Source of the DNA: Mrakia gelida
Lineage: Eukaryota > Basidiomycota > Tremellomycetes > Cystofilobasidiales > Mrakiaceae
Reading direction: 5' to 3'
Assembly: GCA_024345305.1 (NCBI GenBank)
Contig: BRON01000002.1
Location: forward strand, 310,001-374,000
Length of the DNA stretch: 64,000 bases
Under the pieces are notes generated by a model. The model saw only the letters and a list, made by a program, of their open reading frames with translations. It did not search any database and had not been told where the DNA came from. Positions within the stretch are counted from its first letter, which is position 1. Each line of letters begins with the position of its first letter. Below are positions 36,301 through 47,595 of this stretch, piece after piece. The translations under genes and the position numbers were made by a program.

Positions 36301-38966
36301 CGGAGGACACTGGAGGAGAGAGCACCATTGACGAAGAAGGTGGATTGACGGAGGAGGACGAGGGAGAGATTGAAGTCGAGGAGGAGGAAGGTGAGTCGAA
36401 GATACGAAACGCGTCGAGGAAAGAGGCAGACGACTGACCTCGTGTTTGCTTGCAGCCCCACCACCACCACCTCGACGAACATCGGTGATCCCTCCTCTTC
36501 CTCAGGTCGCTGCTGCTCTGGCTGTGGATGAAGCTGTCGAGTCGCCTGCGACTTCGGACGCGGAGGAGGCGGACGCGATGCAGTCTGATCTCGAGGAGGA
36601 GGATGAGACTGAGGAGGAGGAAGGTTAGTCCTCACCCTCATCTGGACCTTCTCCCTCATATTCTCGTACTGATCGCGATGTCTCGTTTCCTGCTTCGCTC
36701 GAATCAGTTGCTCCTCCCCTCCCTCCAGCTCGTCGACCGTCCGTCCCCGTCACTCCTCGTTCGCCTGAACCCGCCGCTCCCCCTCCTTCGCTTCCTCACC
36801 ACCCCTCTGGTCGACCTTCTGTGCCGATGGGATACCACGCTGCGGAGGCTGCTCCTGTCGAGGAAGCTCCTGGTGAGTTTGATCCCTCGTCTTTGTCGCG
36901 TCGAATCGAACGAGTCGCTGATCACCTTGGTTCGCTTCGTCGTTCTCAGCTCCTCCTTCGAACCTCGCTCGTCGAACGTCAGTTCAGATCCCTTCCGTTC
37001 CGTCTACTCAGTCTGAGGAGTCGGAACCCACCAACGAGGAACCCGACGAGCAAGACGAGGAACAGGCGAGGAGGCAGACGATCGCTGCTCGGTTCGTTCC
37101 TCTTTTCGTCCCTTCCGCTCGCGTTCGTTCTTCGAGCTGACCTCTTCCCCTCATTTGTTCTATCGACAGAATGGCCAAACTCGGAGGAGCCAACCAAATG
37201 CGAATGTTCGGTGGACCACCTCCTCCCGTTCGAAAGGCAACCGCTCCACCTCCCTCCGCCGACGCGTCTGGTCCTCCCACTTCCGCCGACGAGGACGACG
37301 GTGCGACTCCCACCGCCGAGGAACCTGCTGCTCCCGTAGAGGAGGAGGACGAGGAAGCCGCCGACGAGGCTCGACGAGCCAGGGCGAGAGCCAAGTTGGG
37401 GAAGATGGGCGGGGTTGGGTTCGGGATGGGAGGAGGAGCGTTCGGTGCTCCTCCTCCTGCTCCTGAGCCTGAGCCCGAGCCTGAAGCGGCTGACGACGAG
37501 AAAGAGACTTCAGAGGAGCCTTCCAAGGTCGAGGACGAAGACGATACCGCTCAGTTCGACGACGAGGAACAGGAGGAGGAAGCACCCGCGCCTCCTCCTC
37601 CAGCTCGACGACCTACCGTCCCAACTCCAGCAACTCGATCTCTCCCTCAACCTCCTTCGGATCCCACTCCCACCTCTCCAACATTCGACGAACCCGAGTC
37701 CCTCCACGACGAGCCCGAACACGAGGAGGAGGAGGAAGCACCACCTCCTCCTCCTCCCGCTCGACCAGCTCGAGGTCTCCCTCCTCGAACCTCCATCGAC
37801 ACCCAACGACCTCCTCCTCCCATCGAACACGACGAGCCCACCACCTTCGTTTCCTCCCCTACCTCTCCTCAGCGGCAAGGGTCCATCAGCAAGCGGTTCT
37901 CAGGGTTGATGCGAGGCTCGAGCAGGACTTCGACGGACGAGGCGACGAGACCCAGCTTGGATGAGATCCATCGACCTAGCGAGCAGCAGCTTCATCAGCA
38001 GAGCTCGAGGACTCCTTCGACGACTGCTTCGGCGACAATTGATGAGGAGGGTGCGAGTCAGGGAGGTGGAGGAGGAGGAGGAGGGAACGCGAGCGGGGCG
38101 GAGTTGGTCGAGCTTTCGAGGACGTTGGGGAGCGTGGTGGCTAGGAATGCGGAGAGTTTGGTGGGACAGAGCAAGAAGGCTGTTATTGCTGTAAGTGACG
38201 AGTTTTACTGGGCTCGAGTCGAGGAGCGCGAGTCAAGGAAGGGACGACGACGAGAACTGACGCGTCTCTCAACTTTGTTTCCGTTTCTCTCGCTCAGGAC
38301 GGAACCTCCTTCGGATTCGTCTCGGAAACACTCTACATGGCGCACTGCAAAGGTACGTGCTAGATCTTTTCACTCAAAGCCGAAGACCGAAGTCCCAAAT
38401 GAGCAAAAGGAGACGCGTCGACGAGCTAGTCGAGCTGACCTCCCTCGTTTCATCGCTCGTTCGCCTATAGCTCCCACCTCCACCTCCTTCGGCCACCTCA
38501 TCTTCCACCAATCCTCGCAGAACCTCCTCTCTCGTCGAGACGACATCCGACCGGGAGACATCCTCACCCTCTCGGACGCTTCCTTCAAAGGGAAGAAGGG
38601 TCTTCAGTCGTACGCGATGGAAGTCGGTCAAGGAGTCGGGATCGTGCTCGAGTTCGAGGGAAAGAAGAGCAAAGTCAGAGTCGTGCAGGCTGCTGGGAAG
38701 GCCAACCATTACCCGACTTTGGAGAGCGTCAGGTGAGTCACTTCTTTCTTTCTGTTTTGCTTCCTTCCCTCTCTAGCTCGTCGAAGAGAGGAGAAGGACG
38801 AGAACGAGAGAGGTTCGACCAAACCGGCTCTCGCTCTCTTCCCTTACCCTGGACCGGGATCGCCCCTGCTGATCCATTTTGCCTGCCTTTTGATCTCATA
38901 TCTAGTTACCGACTTGAAGACCTCAAAGCCGGAGACGTTCGTGTTTTCAGGCCTGTTCACGCTTGA
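33306..38966 (+). CDS. BBC1-like SH3 protein of actin patches
   Basis: A protein of about 1,450 residues. The N-terminal SH3 domain reads VMRFRSPHS-type start, LSFEAEQFIRILGKAPEDDE, WSLGETLDGSKKGIFPKDFV. A very long Pro/Glu/Ala-rich middle carries two copies of MSASDAKESIT followed by GGSLK(D/E)RMAA, three MAK(I/L)G-type helices (AAIAARMAKIGARGPMG, TIAARMAKLGGANQMRMFGG) and many PPPPP runs, which are SH3/profilin ligands. The C-terminus (DGTSFGFVSETLYMAHCK, TSFGHLIFHQSSQNLLSRRD, DIRPGDILTLSDASFKGKKG, VGIVLEFEGKKSKVRVVQA, LKAGDVRVFRPVHA) is the conserved BBC1/AIM3 papain-like domain, without a full catalytic triad that I can identify. Yeast Bbc1 restrains Las17/myosin-I-driven actin assembly at endocytic sites. 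The frame is continuous only if 36013-36278 is an intron (GTGAAG donor); otherwise a stop at 36036 would split the gene. Confidence 0.85.
34259..34666 (+). repeat. Internal coding repeat, two copies
   Basis: Two 25-codon copies at 34259-34333 and 34592-34666 inside the BBC1-like gene. Both start MSASDAKESIT, then differ slightly (RGGGSLKDRMAAF against KAGGSLKERMAAL). They resemble the KPSLKERIA-type motifs that bind capping protein or actin regulators in patch proteins; the binding role is inference. Confidence 0.8.
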
Positions 38967-39636
38967 GCCGAGACGAGACGCGTTCCATCTCTTCTTCTCT
39001 CGTTCTTCTTTCCTTTCTCCGCTCTCTCCGCTCTACGTACAATCTCTGCTATCTCTCAGACTGCTTCTTTTTAGTGTTCTTCCCCTTTTTAACGACCTGT
39101 GTGCTGTTTTGCATGAGCTGTTCTGTTCGACGTCGAGAAAAGTGAGACTAGGAGAGAGAGACCATCATGGAGCCGCCGAGCGACGCGTGAAGGCTGCGAT
39201 TTTTCGACGTTGGGTTTCGTCTCTCGCGACCGGACGAGGCTGGGAAAGAAGGAGAAGCTGATCTGGCCACGTTGCTTTGTTTGAGAAGGAGCGTGGAAGA
39301 AGGAAGGAGGAAAGAGGTGGGGGAGGTGGGGCGCGGCAAATCGTTCGTCGAGCTCGTTCCCTTCTTTCCTGGTTTCCTTCTCTGGCCACTCTCCTGTCAC
39401 TCGGGATCTCATCGGCCCTGATTTATGAGCTTCTCGTAGCGGGCACCCTCACAGGGCTTGGGAATCTCCTTCCCTCTAGACCGTCACCATCTTCCTTCAA
39501 CCTCCCCCCTCCCTTCCCTCCTCCTCCCTTCGTCCGAGTTCGCTTCTTCGCTCGCTCCCCCTCCCCTCGCCTTCGGATCCCACTCTCTTCGATTAGAGTT
39601 GAATCTACGCACGGTCGATCTCCTCTGAACCGCGGA
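38967..39636. other. Intergenic, BBC1-like 3' UTR and promoter of next gene
   Basis: About 670 bases between tandem + genes. T-rich sequence around 39060-39110 fits a 3' UTR. The frame is open from 39277 to the ATG at 39637, but 39637 is preferred because coding-like composition begins there. No RNA gene seen. Confidence 0.5.
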
Positions 39637-42600
39637 ATGTCCTTCATCCCCTCTCGTAGATCTGGAGGAGGGAAGCAAGAAGGAGGAGGCAAGAAACTTC
39701 GACGGAAACCAAAGTCGCCAGACTCCTTCTTCTCAGGTGCATCGCCAGCAGACATGGCATTTGGAGAACAACGACCTCCTCCTCTTCCGGCAGTACCAGA
39801 CAGACCCTTCCTCGCGTCCTCGGCCCTCAAACCACCGCAACCTCCTCCTTCAACGACGACAACGACCGCTCCTCCTCCTCCCCCTCCCTCCAAGGTCCCT
39901 CCTCTCCTCGCTTCAGCCTCCAAGGGATTCGGTTACTTCGACTTCGCTTCTTCAGCAACAGGGAACTCATCATCCAAGAAACAACCTCCTACTCGTCCTC
40001 CTCGACCTCCTCTCAGCAAATCCCTCTCAGCTCCTCCTCGAGACTCAGACGAATGGACAGGAGGAGGAGGATCCTCGTCGTCCTCAGCTCGACCTCCTTC
40101 GACCCTCCCAACTCCCTTCACCGCCTTCCCAACTCCCAGAAGCTCGATGGCTGCGAGCTCAGCGACGACGAGGTCTCCTGTCCCTCCGTTGCTGGAGATT
40201 TCGGACTTTGGGGGATTCGATTGGGGGTTGGACGACATTGGGACGGACGTCGTCGAGAGCTCGTCGTCGAAGTCGAAGGGTGCTTCCCTGAGCTTGGGAC
40301 TCGCCAGGAAGAACTCTAGGAAGGTCAGTTTTGCTTCCTTAGATCAGTCCCGTTGATCCACGCGACTCTATATCCGAGTTCCGTTGTTTGGACGAGTCGT
40401 TCTGATGCCTGTTCCTTTCTCATCTCCCTCCATCTCCGACAGGCTTCCCCTGCTTCGTCCTCTCTTCGCCAACAACCCAGCCCTTTCCTTCAGCCAACTT
40501 CAGCTAGAGCTCCTGCACCTGTTCGTATTCTTTCCCTCTCAGCTACCGTTACCCTCTGAAACCTCATGCTGAAACTCTCTCGGCCTTCCTTCCTGTTCAG
40601 AAACGACCTCCGCCTCCTCTCCCCTCCTCTTCCTCCTCGTCTTTCTCTCCCGCTCCACTTCTCACCCGAGTGCGGAGTACTCGTCGCGGTCCCCCTGCTC
40701 CCATCCGAATCTTCTCTCCCCTCCTTCGCTCCCCTCCCAAGATCGACATCTCGCCCTCAGGAGACCCGAACGAGCGTGAGCAGATGCGCGTCTCGGAGAT
40801 CGGAGGTCGTCGTCGTTCAGCGACCCTGCAGCCGAGTTCTGCTCTCTCGACTGGATCTGACTCGTCGGAAGCTGGGGTGAGCTACGATACGCACGACGGG
40901 AGTGGAGGGAGCAGTGCTGGGTTGGGCTTGGAGGAGGCGGTAGTGAGTAGAGGGAAGCTTGTTTCAATGTACGAGGTCACTAGAGGCTCGACGCTCCCCG
41001 TCGCGCAGATTCGGAAGCCTTCGACGTCGATGGAGGAGGTTCGATCTCCACCGCTTCTCAGGACACCAGGATCGAACCATCTGGATCACCACCCTCCTAC
41101 TCCATCTCCTCTTCAAAGTCCCTCGAGCGTCTACAGCAACGATTCGGCTCCTGGTCTTGGTCGTATCGGAGCGTCTTTGATCCAACTGTGAGCTCTCAAT
41201 CTACTACCTTGGCTCCTATCGCTGAAAAACTTACTGATCCTCGCTTTCTTTGGATTCCTCGTCGAACTCAGCACTCTCACGCATCCCTCAACACCCTCGT
41301 CGCACTCCTCGCACGCGTCGACAGGCGAAGGATCCAGCACCAAATCCACTCGACCTCGACTCTCCCAACTCATCGTCCCTCCTCCCAGTACCCATCTCTC
41401 CACACTCTCTCAATCACCCGCGTCAGCAACCCACACCTCTCCTTCCTCCTCCTACCTTCGACCCAACTCCGTCCTCGACGCGTCCTCGCCCGTCGTCGTG
41501 ACGCAGTCTCCCGAGCAGCTCAGATCCGGAGAGTCCAGCAACTTCACAGGAAGGTCGAATCAGTCGAACCAGTTCCAGTTCTCTCCAGCGCAGAAGAGCT
41601 CGACAACCCTCACTCCCCTCACGGATCCCTCCTCGACTTCGTCGCGAAACGGAACTCCCAACACCAGCCTCTCCCACTTTGCATCGACGGCCAGCCTCAG
41701 CCCGGCACTCCCTCGATCCTACACTCCCGGATCAGGTCCTTCTACGTCGGTCTTCGCGGCAAGTCCAGGACTCGTCAACGCACTCAACACACCCGGAACG
41801 GGAGCGTCGTCGTCCAGCTCGGGGAAGTTCTCTCACCCTCCTCGTCCCTCCGCTCTCGCGTCCCTCGCAGCCTCGACGGCAGGGCTCCCAAGGTCGAGGA
41901 GCGAGAGTACTCCCTTCGTCGAAGGAATGGGGAGTCGAATGGAACCGAAGAGGCTGTCGAAGAGTCGATGGGCTTCCGATTCGGATCTTCGCTCGACCGC
42001 CTACTACATCGCTGAGGAACCTACGACAGGTCGAGTCGAGGAGGATCCGTCGATCGTGCTCACCGCCCCGAGGATGCCAGCCGCGATGGAGGAGCAAGGA
42101 AGAGCAGCGTCTCCTGCGCTCTCGACCAAGTCGTCGTTCCTCGAACTCCCTCTCAACTCCCCCGCTCCTTCGAGGACCTTCCCCTCCGCTCCTCGACCAA
42201 CACCAGCATCCTCGTTCAAGGCCGAGTACGCTCCCTCGACTGTCTCGAACGGCTCCAGCGGGTCCATCCCTTCCTCGAACCAAACCTCCTCCTCTGGTCC
42301 TTCGCCTCCTCCCCTTCAACACTCCCACTCCACTCCCATGCTCCCCACCGCCGCTTCCATCGCCGCTAAAGCCAACCTACCACCCTCGATCAACCTTCCT
42401 CTTCCCGAGGATCCTCCCCTCCCCTTCCAAACCATCGCCGTCCCTTTCAAGACCGTCCCTCTGGCCGAAGCTCGCTCGCTCTTCTCAACCTCGGAGGTCC
42501 AGCAGATCATCTCCCTCTCAATCCAGAGCGCGTCGCCAGTCGGGTCGGTACATCTCCTCTCGGTCGAGGCGATGTCGGTGCTCGTGCCGTTGGAGATCAG

Positions 42601-44315
42601 GAAGCTTCAGGCCAGACAGCAGGCGTTGATCACGGAGTTCAAGGCTCAGTCGAGGAGAAGAAAGAGGATCCACGGCTACCTCAACGAGCAGAGAGGAGGG
42701 ACGAGCGAAGGGAAGGCTGGTAGGATTGCGAGTGCGTTGACGGGGATCACGTCGAAGGGAGATGCTGCTTGCGAGGAGGTGAGTCTCTTCCTCTTCGGAC
42801 GCGACCTTTTCGGGAGACGCGACGAGAGAGCTGACTCTTTCGTATCCTTCTTCCTCTCAGCTCTACATCGTCACCCATCAGATCGACCAACTCAAAACCG
42901 TCCTTGCCGAATCCGTCGCTGGAGGTCTCTCGCTCGCTCTCGGCAAGATCAACGCGTCGTTCCTTCGTTCGGCGGAGAAGATGGAGGCAGAGAAGGCGGA
43001 GAAGGCTCACGTCCAGGAGGAACTCGCAGCTCTCCGAGCTCAACTGGATTCGGAACGATCGAAGACGCTGGAAGCCGAGGAGGAGAAGTCGAAACTCGCG
43101 AAGGAACTCGAGACGGCGAAGGAGGCTCTTCTCTTCATCGAACCGAGGACCCCTCGTCCAACCTCGTCGGTCGCCTCTCACTTCCAGTACTCGTCGGAAC
43201 CCCCTCTCTCTCCCGAGTCGGAACCAGGTCACATTTCCTCTCCGGATCCGGCCTCACCTCAGACCTCGTCGCCTGCCTCGCCCTCATCGACAGCGGACGA
43301 CCACGAGAGCTCGTCGCGTTGGAGCGTCGACTTGGGAGCCGCGTCCTTCTTCCCTTTCCCTCCTCAACGACTCCCGGACTCCCCAGCTCCCGGTTCCATC
43401 CAGTACCCAACCTCCCCTCTATCTTTCCCTCTCTCTCCCGCCCTCCCTTCAACTTCCACTCCTCGATTCGCTCTAGCAACGCAGGCATCGTTCCCTCCTC
43501 CTCCTCTGGCGAACACCACCTTCCTCAGTCCACCACCGATCCTTCCCACTCCTCCTCTCGCTCTTCGCCCTCGACTGGACGATCAAACTCCTACGCAACT
43601 CAACTACCTTCAAGGAGCTCAGAACTCGCCATCCGATTCGATCTCGACGATTCGACCGACGAAAGGCGGACACTCCCACGGCTCCTCGTCTATCAGCATG
43701 ATGGTCCTCGACTCTCCCACCCATCCTTCCTCGACCTCAACCTTCGCTGTCGTTCCCTCCTACCCTTACTCTTCGACCTACACCACGAACCCTCTCCAAA
43801 CCAGCGGCTCTCGCTACCGTCGCAACGGAATCCACTTCAGGACGAACTCGGAGGCGGGAGGTCTCTCGGCAGCAGCCCTGCTTCCTCCTCGTCGACTTCA
43901 GGAGGACGACTGGGTCGATGAGTCGGAGGAGGAAGTCCCGATCTCGATCTCGATCAGCCCGTTGAAGACCAAGCCGAGCGTGAAGAGGGAGAGGGAGGAT
44001 CAGGGGTGGAAGACAACGACGACGGACGAGTTGAGCTTCACGAAGAGGAAGATGGTTCGAGCTCACACGGAGAAAGGCTCGGAGGGTGCGAAGGAGAAGT
44101 TCAAGAACCGAGGGAAGAGGTCAGAGGGGAGGAAGAGTGCGATGGAGATGGAAACGGTGAGTTTCGCTCGACGCGTCTCGTTTCGTTCTTCTAGGGCTGA
44201 CCTCTCTCTTCCCTTCCCCTTTTTTCGCTTCTTACAGACCGAATCCATCATGCTCGCTCTCGCTACCACGTCTCTCTGGAGCACTCTCAACGGCGAGGCG
44301 GTTCCTCAGGCTTGA
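39637..44315 (+). CDS. Large low-complexity protein with coiled coil, possibly Uds1-type
   Basis: About 1,410 residues, mostly Ser/Pro-rich and disordered. The start is MSFIPSRRSGGGKQEGGG. Exons join through short introns in frame. The only ordered part is near the middle to C-terminal third: VPFKTVPLAEARSLFSTSEV, PLEIRKLQARQQALITEFKA and LYIVTHQIDQLKTVLAESVA, then a coiled coil (EKAEKAHVQEELAALRAQLD). This layout, two short helical blocks around an inserted loop, resembles the Uds1 (up-regulated during septation) domain of fungal proteins; I hold this weakly. After the coil come more SP/TP-rich segments, a basic stretch and a conserved-looking end ESIMLALATTSLWSTLNG. Many Ser-Pro sites suggest control by proline-directed kinases. 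Stop TGA at 44313-44315. Confidence 0.72.
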
Positions 44316-44932
44316 TCTTTCTTTCTCTCTTTGTACCTGTTTTGCCTTCTCTCCTCGCTCTCGTTCTCGCTTTCACGTCTCGCACACACACACTCGCTTG
44401 CGCTAGACCTACTATCTACCCTACCTCCTCGTATAATCCCTTATCTACCCACCACTGGCTCTAATCCTTTCCTTCTTTTGTTGTTTTCCTACCTTTTTTC
44501 GGGCGATTTCTCCCGCCTCTCCCCTTCTGCTTCACGATCCCTTCAAGCCTACCTTCCTCCACCTCCTCTATACACCCGACTCCCATCTTTATCACCTCCG
44601 GAACTCTTCATTATCCCCTATTCAGTTCTATTCCTCTTTTCTGGCAGTTCTCCTCGAGAGAAGTCGGTGACGAGCGAGAGGGGAGAGACGCGGACGTCCG
44701 CTCTGTACGTGCCGAAAAGGACAGAGCTCAACGTCGAGTCCTTCCCTTCCCCTTCCTTGAGCTCCAAACCCTCGCCTCGTCAATCCTTTCTTTCTGTCGT
44801 CTCATCTCCAAGCCCCTCAGTTCCGCCTCTCTCCACTTCACCCTCTTCCAACCCTCCAAAAAGCCAGCAGGCAGCTCATCTGGACCTCCCCGACCTTCCT
44901 TCCTCCCCTCCCTCCCTCGTCTTTCTCTCGCC
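44316..44932. other. Intergenic, 3' UTR and OPA3-like promoter
   Basis: About 617 bases between tandem + genes, pyrimidine-rich almost throughout, with a (CA)n run near 44386. The last 100 bases form a CT-rich leader ending TCTCTCGCCATGG. No other feature is seen. Confidence 0.5.
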
Positions 44933-46388
44933 ATGGCCTCGGTCAAAGTGGCCTCCCTCCTTATCAAAACTATCTCGAAACCGATAGCCAACTCGCTCAA
45001 GAAGCAGGCGCTGGAACATGAGAGCTTCAAGAAGTTGTGCATAGTAGGTAGACTCTTCTTCTCTTCTCTCGTCCTCTTCGCTCGCTGACCTCTTCTCCCT
45101 TCGTTGCTACAGAAACTCGCTCAAACGATGCACACCTCCGAAGCCAAACTGCGTACAGGGTTCCTCAACGAACCCAAGACAGCTATCAGACCTCTTATAG
45201 AAGCCAAAGGTTCGTTCGTCTCGCACAAACCTTCAAAGGCAGGAAAGGAAGGAGCTCGAGCTCACACCCCTCCCCTCCCCTCCCCCTACCCCTCCCCTTC
45301 ATTTTCTTCGCTCAGCCATCACCAACGGAGCCACCGCCTTGGCCGAAGGGTTCCTGTTTTTCGTCGGAGTGTCTCTCATCGCGGGAGAAGCGTACCGTTC
45401 GTCTCGGTCGGCGGGGAAACGGAGGGACGACGTCGATGATGCGTTGGAGGAGTTGAAGGCTGGGATGGAGGAGTTGACCAAGAGGGTCCAGAGGCTGCAG
45501 GAGAAGGAGGAGGAGATTCAGGATGATGGGAGTGCAAAGTGAGTACTTCGTCTCTGTTTTGGTTGGGCTTGGGTGTGAGAGGGAGGCGGAGGGAGGTTGA
45601 GATGAAGGAGGGACGGGGACGAGCGAACGACGACTCGCTCGTTTCGTGAGCTCAGTTGCGTGGGAGTGCTTTGCGCTCTTCGAAGGGATGAGGAGGAAGC
45701 TGTATCACCGTGCAATGCTTTGGGAGGTCACTGCCGTGACCTCGGATCCGACACGAGCTCAAGAACTCGACGTCGGTTCCTGGAGCGCTTGACGGTTCCT
45801 CGTCGGGCTTTCGGACCTCAGAGCCTCTGAGGCTAAGCTACGGCTTAGTTGCACTCTCTTCGAGACGCTGTAGATGTAGATCAGTCGTCCAGAGTCGAGG
45901 CCCTCGGGTTTCCAAAGCTCGGAGCTGACCGTCTTTCTTCGTCGTCTCCCCTCGCGTCTCGTCTCTCCAGAACCGCTCATCTCGAATCCATCATCTCTCA
46001 AATCATCCAAATCGGTCTTCGAGGAGGCTGGATCGACCCTTCTACCAACACCAACCCCTTACCTCTCCCAACGACCGCCTACATCTCTTCCTCGGACGTC
46101 CCTCCTCCCTTCCCTGACGACTCCTCCTCGGTCTCCTCTTCCCTTTCGCCATCGCCGTCTCCTCCTCCTCCATCACCCCCATCACCCTCTCGGAAAGTCT
46201 CAACAGCCGAGAGTATCCAGCCCTTCGTCGCTCTTCAGAGCCAGTTCGACAAACTCCCTCAGTCGCGGTCGCGGCGAAGCAGCAGCGCCGAATCCGTCAA
46301 GGTCGACGTCGAGGATCCTTGGACGGAGGATATGATCGACGGGAGAGTGCATTTAGATTCGGAGACATCTGAGAAGATGGAAGATTGA
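44933..46388 (+). CDS. OPA3-like mitochondrial protein with C-terminal extension
   Basis: The N-terminal 165 residues are OPA3-like: MASVKVASLLIKTISKPIAN, FKKLCIKLAQTMHTSEAKLR, a membrane-spanning segment ATALAEGFLFFVGVSLIAGE and a C-terminal coiled coil (ELTKRVQRLQEKEEEIQ). OPA3 is an inner or outer mitochondrial membrane protein linked in humans to optic atrophy; its molecular job is not settled. At 45539 a GTGAGT donor overlaps a stop (GCAAAGTGAGT). If the 432-nt intron 45539-45970 is removed, the frame goes on with TAHLESIISQIIQIGLRGGW and a Pro/Ser-rich tail ending DSETSEKMED at 46388. If it is retained, the protein stops at 45542 at normal OPA3 length. The intron is far longer than any neighbour and carries three hairpins. 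Confidence 0.85.
45724..45848 (+). ncRNA. Structured intronic RNA candidate (three hairpins)
   Basis: Inside the long OPA3-like intron. Hairpin A: GAGGTCA pairs with TGACCTC at 45724-45743, 6-nt loop. Hairpin B: CCTCAGA with TCTGAGG at 45816-45832, 3-nt loop. Hairpin C: CTAAGC with GCTTAG at 45833-45848, loop TACG, a UNCG-class tetraloop closed by C-G. B and C abut. No snoRNA C/D box pair is obvious. H/ACA-type or a splicing-control structure are both possible; this is inference from pairing alone. Confidence 0.4.
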
Positions 46389-47595
46389 GATGATGGATAC
46401 ACTTTGAGTGAGTAACTAAGTCTGAGCTCAGTTTCAGGGTGGGGAGAGCTGGAAAGGAGACGCGTCTTGGAAGTGAATTCGCCCTTCGGAGTTTTGCGGT
46501 CCTGGTCCTTCCTCTCGAACAGGCTCCGATATCTCATCTCGTACGTTTTTCATCAAGCAACCTCGCATGGGCTCTCAAATTCTCGCAGTCCGCCAGTTCA
46601 CCTACTCCTTCGCCGTTCTCGTTCGGCGACGCGTCGCTGGTTGGCTGCCTCAAATCTTTCTGCTCGTGAAGGTTTGAAGCTTCTGTCCTCTTTTAGGCTG
46701 GAGTCGGTTGAACTCCCCGGGCACGACGGAAGCAGGGGAGGAAATAAAGATGGAGGGGGGCGGACCGACCCCGAGAGAGAGAGGGAGGGGTCTGCGAAGG
46801 CAAGACGCGTCGGAGCTTCGTTCTTCTTCGTTCTGCTCCTCCTCCGCTCTCTTTCCACTTCACCCCTGTATACCATCATCTACCAGCTTCCCTTCGACCT
46901 CCTCTGTACACGACGAGGGCTGCTGAAGAAGAACGAGTCTTGATCCTTTGTTTGACGCCTTTCGACGGAGGCCTCCCGAGGGAACGCTCGCGGGGAAGCG
47001 AAACAAGCATCGACGCGATTTGAGTCCGCTTCTTGCCTCTCAGGGGTTCTAATCGAGCGGAGTTTGGTCCTGCTGGGAAACGTGAGGAGTGGAGGAGTCG
47101 AGTCCCCTTTTCTCGAGACTCGAAAAACTCCTCTGTCCTGTCCTCCCTCTTCACCCTCCAACCACCAACAACTCTCCTCCTCCCTCCTTCTCCCTCTTCG
47201 GATCAACTTTCTCATCCGACTCCACTCTCAAAACCAGTGGATTTTGACCGGCTTACTCGGCAACTTTTCCTTGCCCCGCCCTCTCTCCCCTCGTTCTCTC
47301 GTCGTTCCGCGATCAGTCCTTTCAACCAAACGGCCAACAAGGTATGGATGACGGTCCTTCTCCTTCTCACCCAGCTTTTGACCTTCCAACCACGACGAGC
47401 TGACTCCCAACCTCTTCCTCCTCCTCCCACCCACCCCTCCTACAGCTTCAACTCGCCTCGTCCTCCTCCCTCCTCCCCCACCCCGACCACGTCCCTCTCA
47501 TCTCCCTCGCTCTCCCCTCCCCCCTCTCCCTTCCTCCTTCTCGACCAAGACTCTTCGCCACCTTCGCCACGTAGAGCCACACTCCCTTCCTCATC
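46389..47595. promoter_or_regulatory. Long 5' region of the WOPR regulator
   Basis: A 1.2-kb stretch with no supported gene, the longest gap in the window. It contains three ACGCGT motifs (near 46460, 46630 and 46803), GA-rich tracts near 46790 and a pyrimidine-rich segment from 47140 to 47590. Around 47340-47445 a donor-like GTATGG, branch GCTGAC and acceptor CTACAG could form a 5' UTR intron. Open frames here are low-complexity Ser/Pro/Arg and look like chance. WOPR genes elsewhere have long, autoregulated 5' regions; by analogy this is the likely control region. Confidence 0.5.

Noticed and set aside
46876..47215. Minus-strand frames upstream of the WOPR gene
   Set aside because: Arg/Gly/Ser-rich with no splice signals and no recognisable domain; likely chance in GC-rich DNA.
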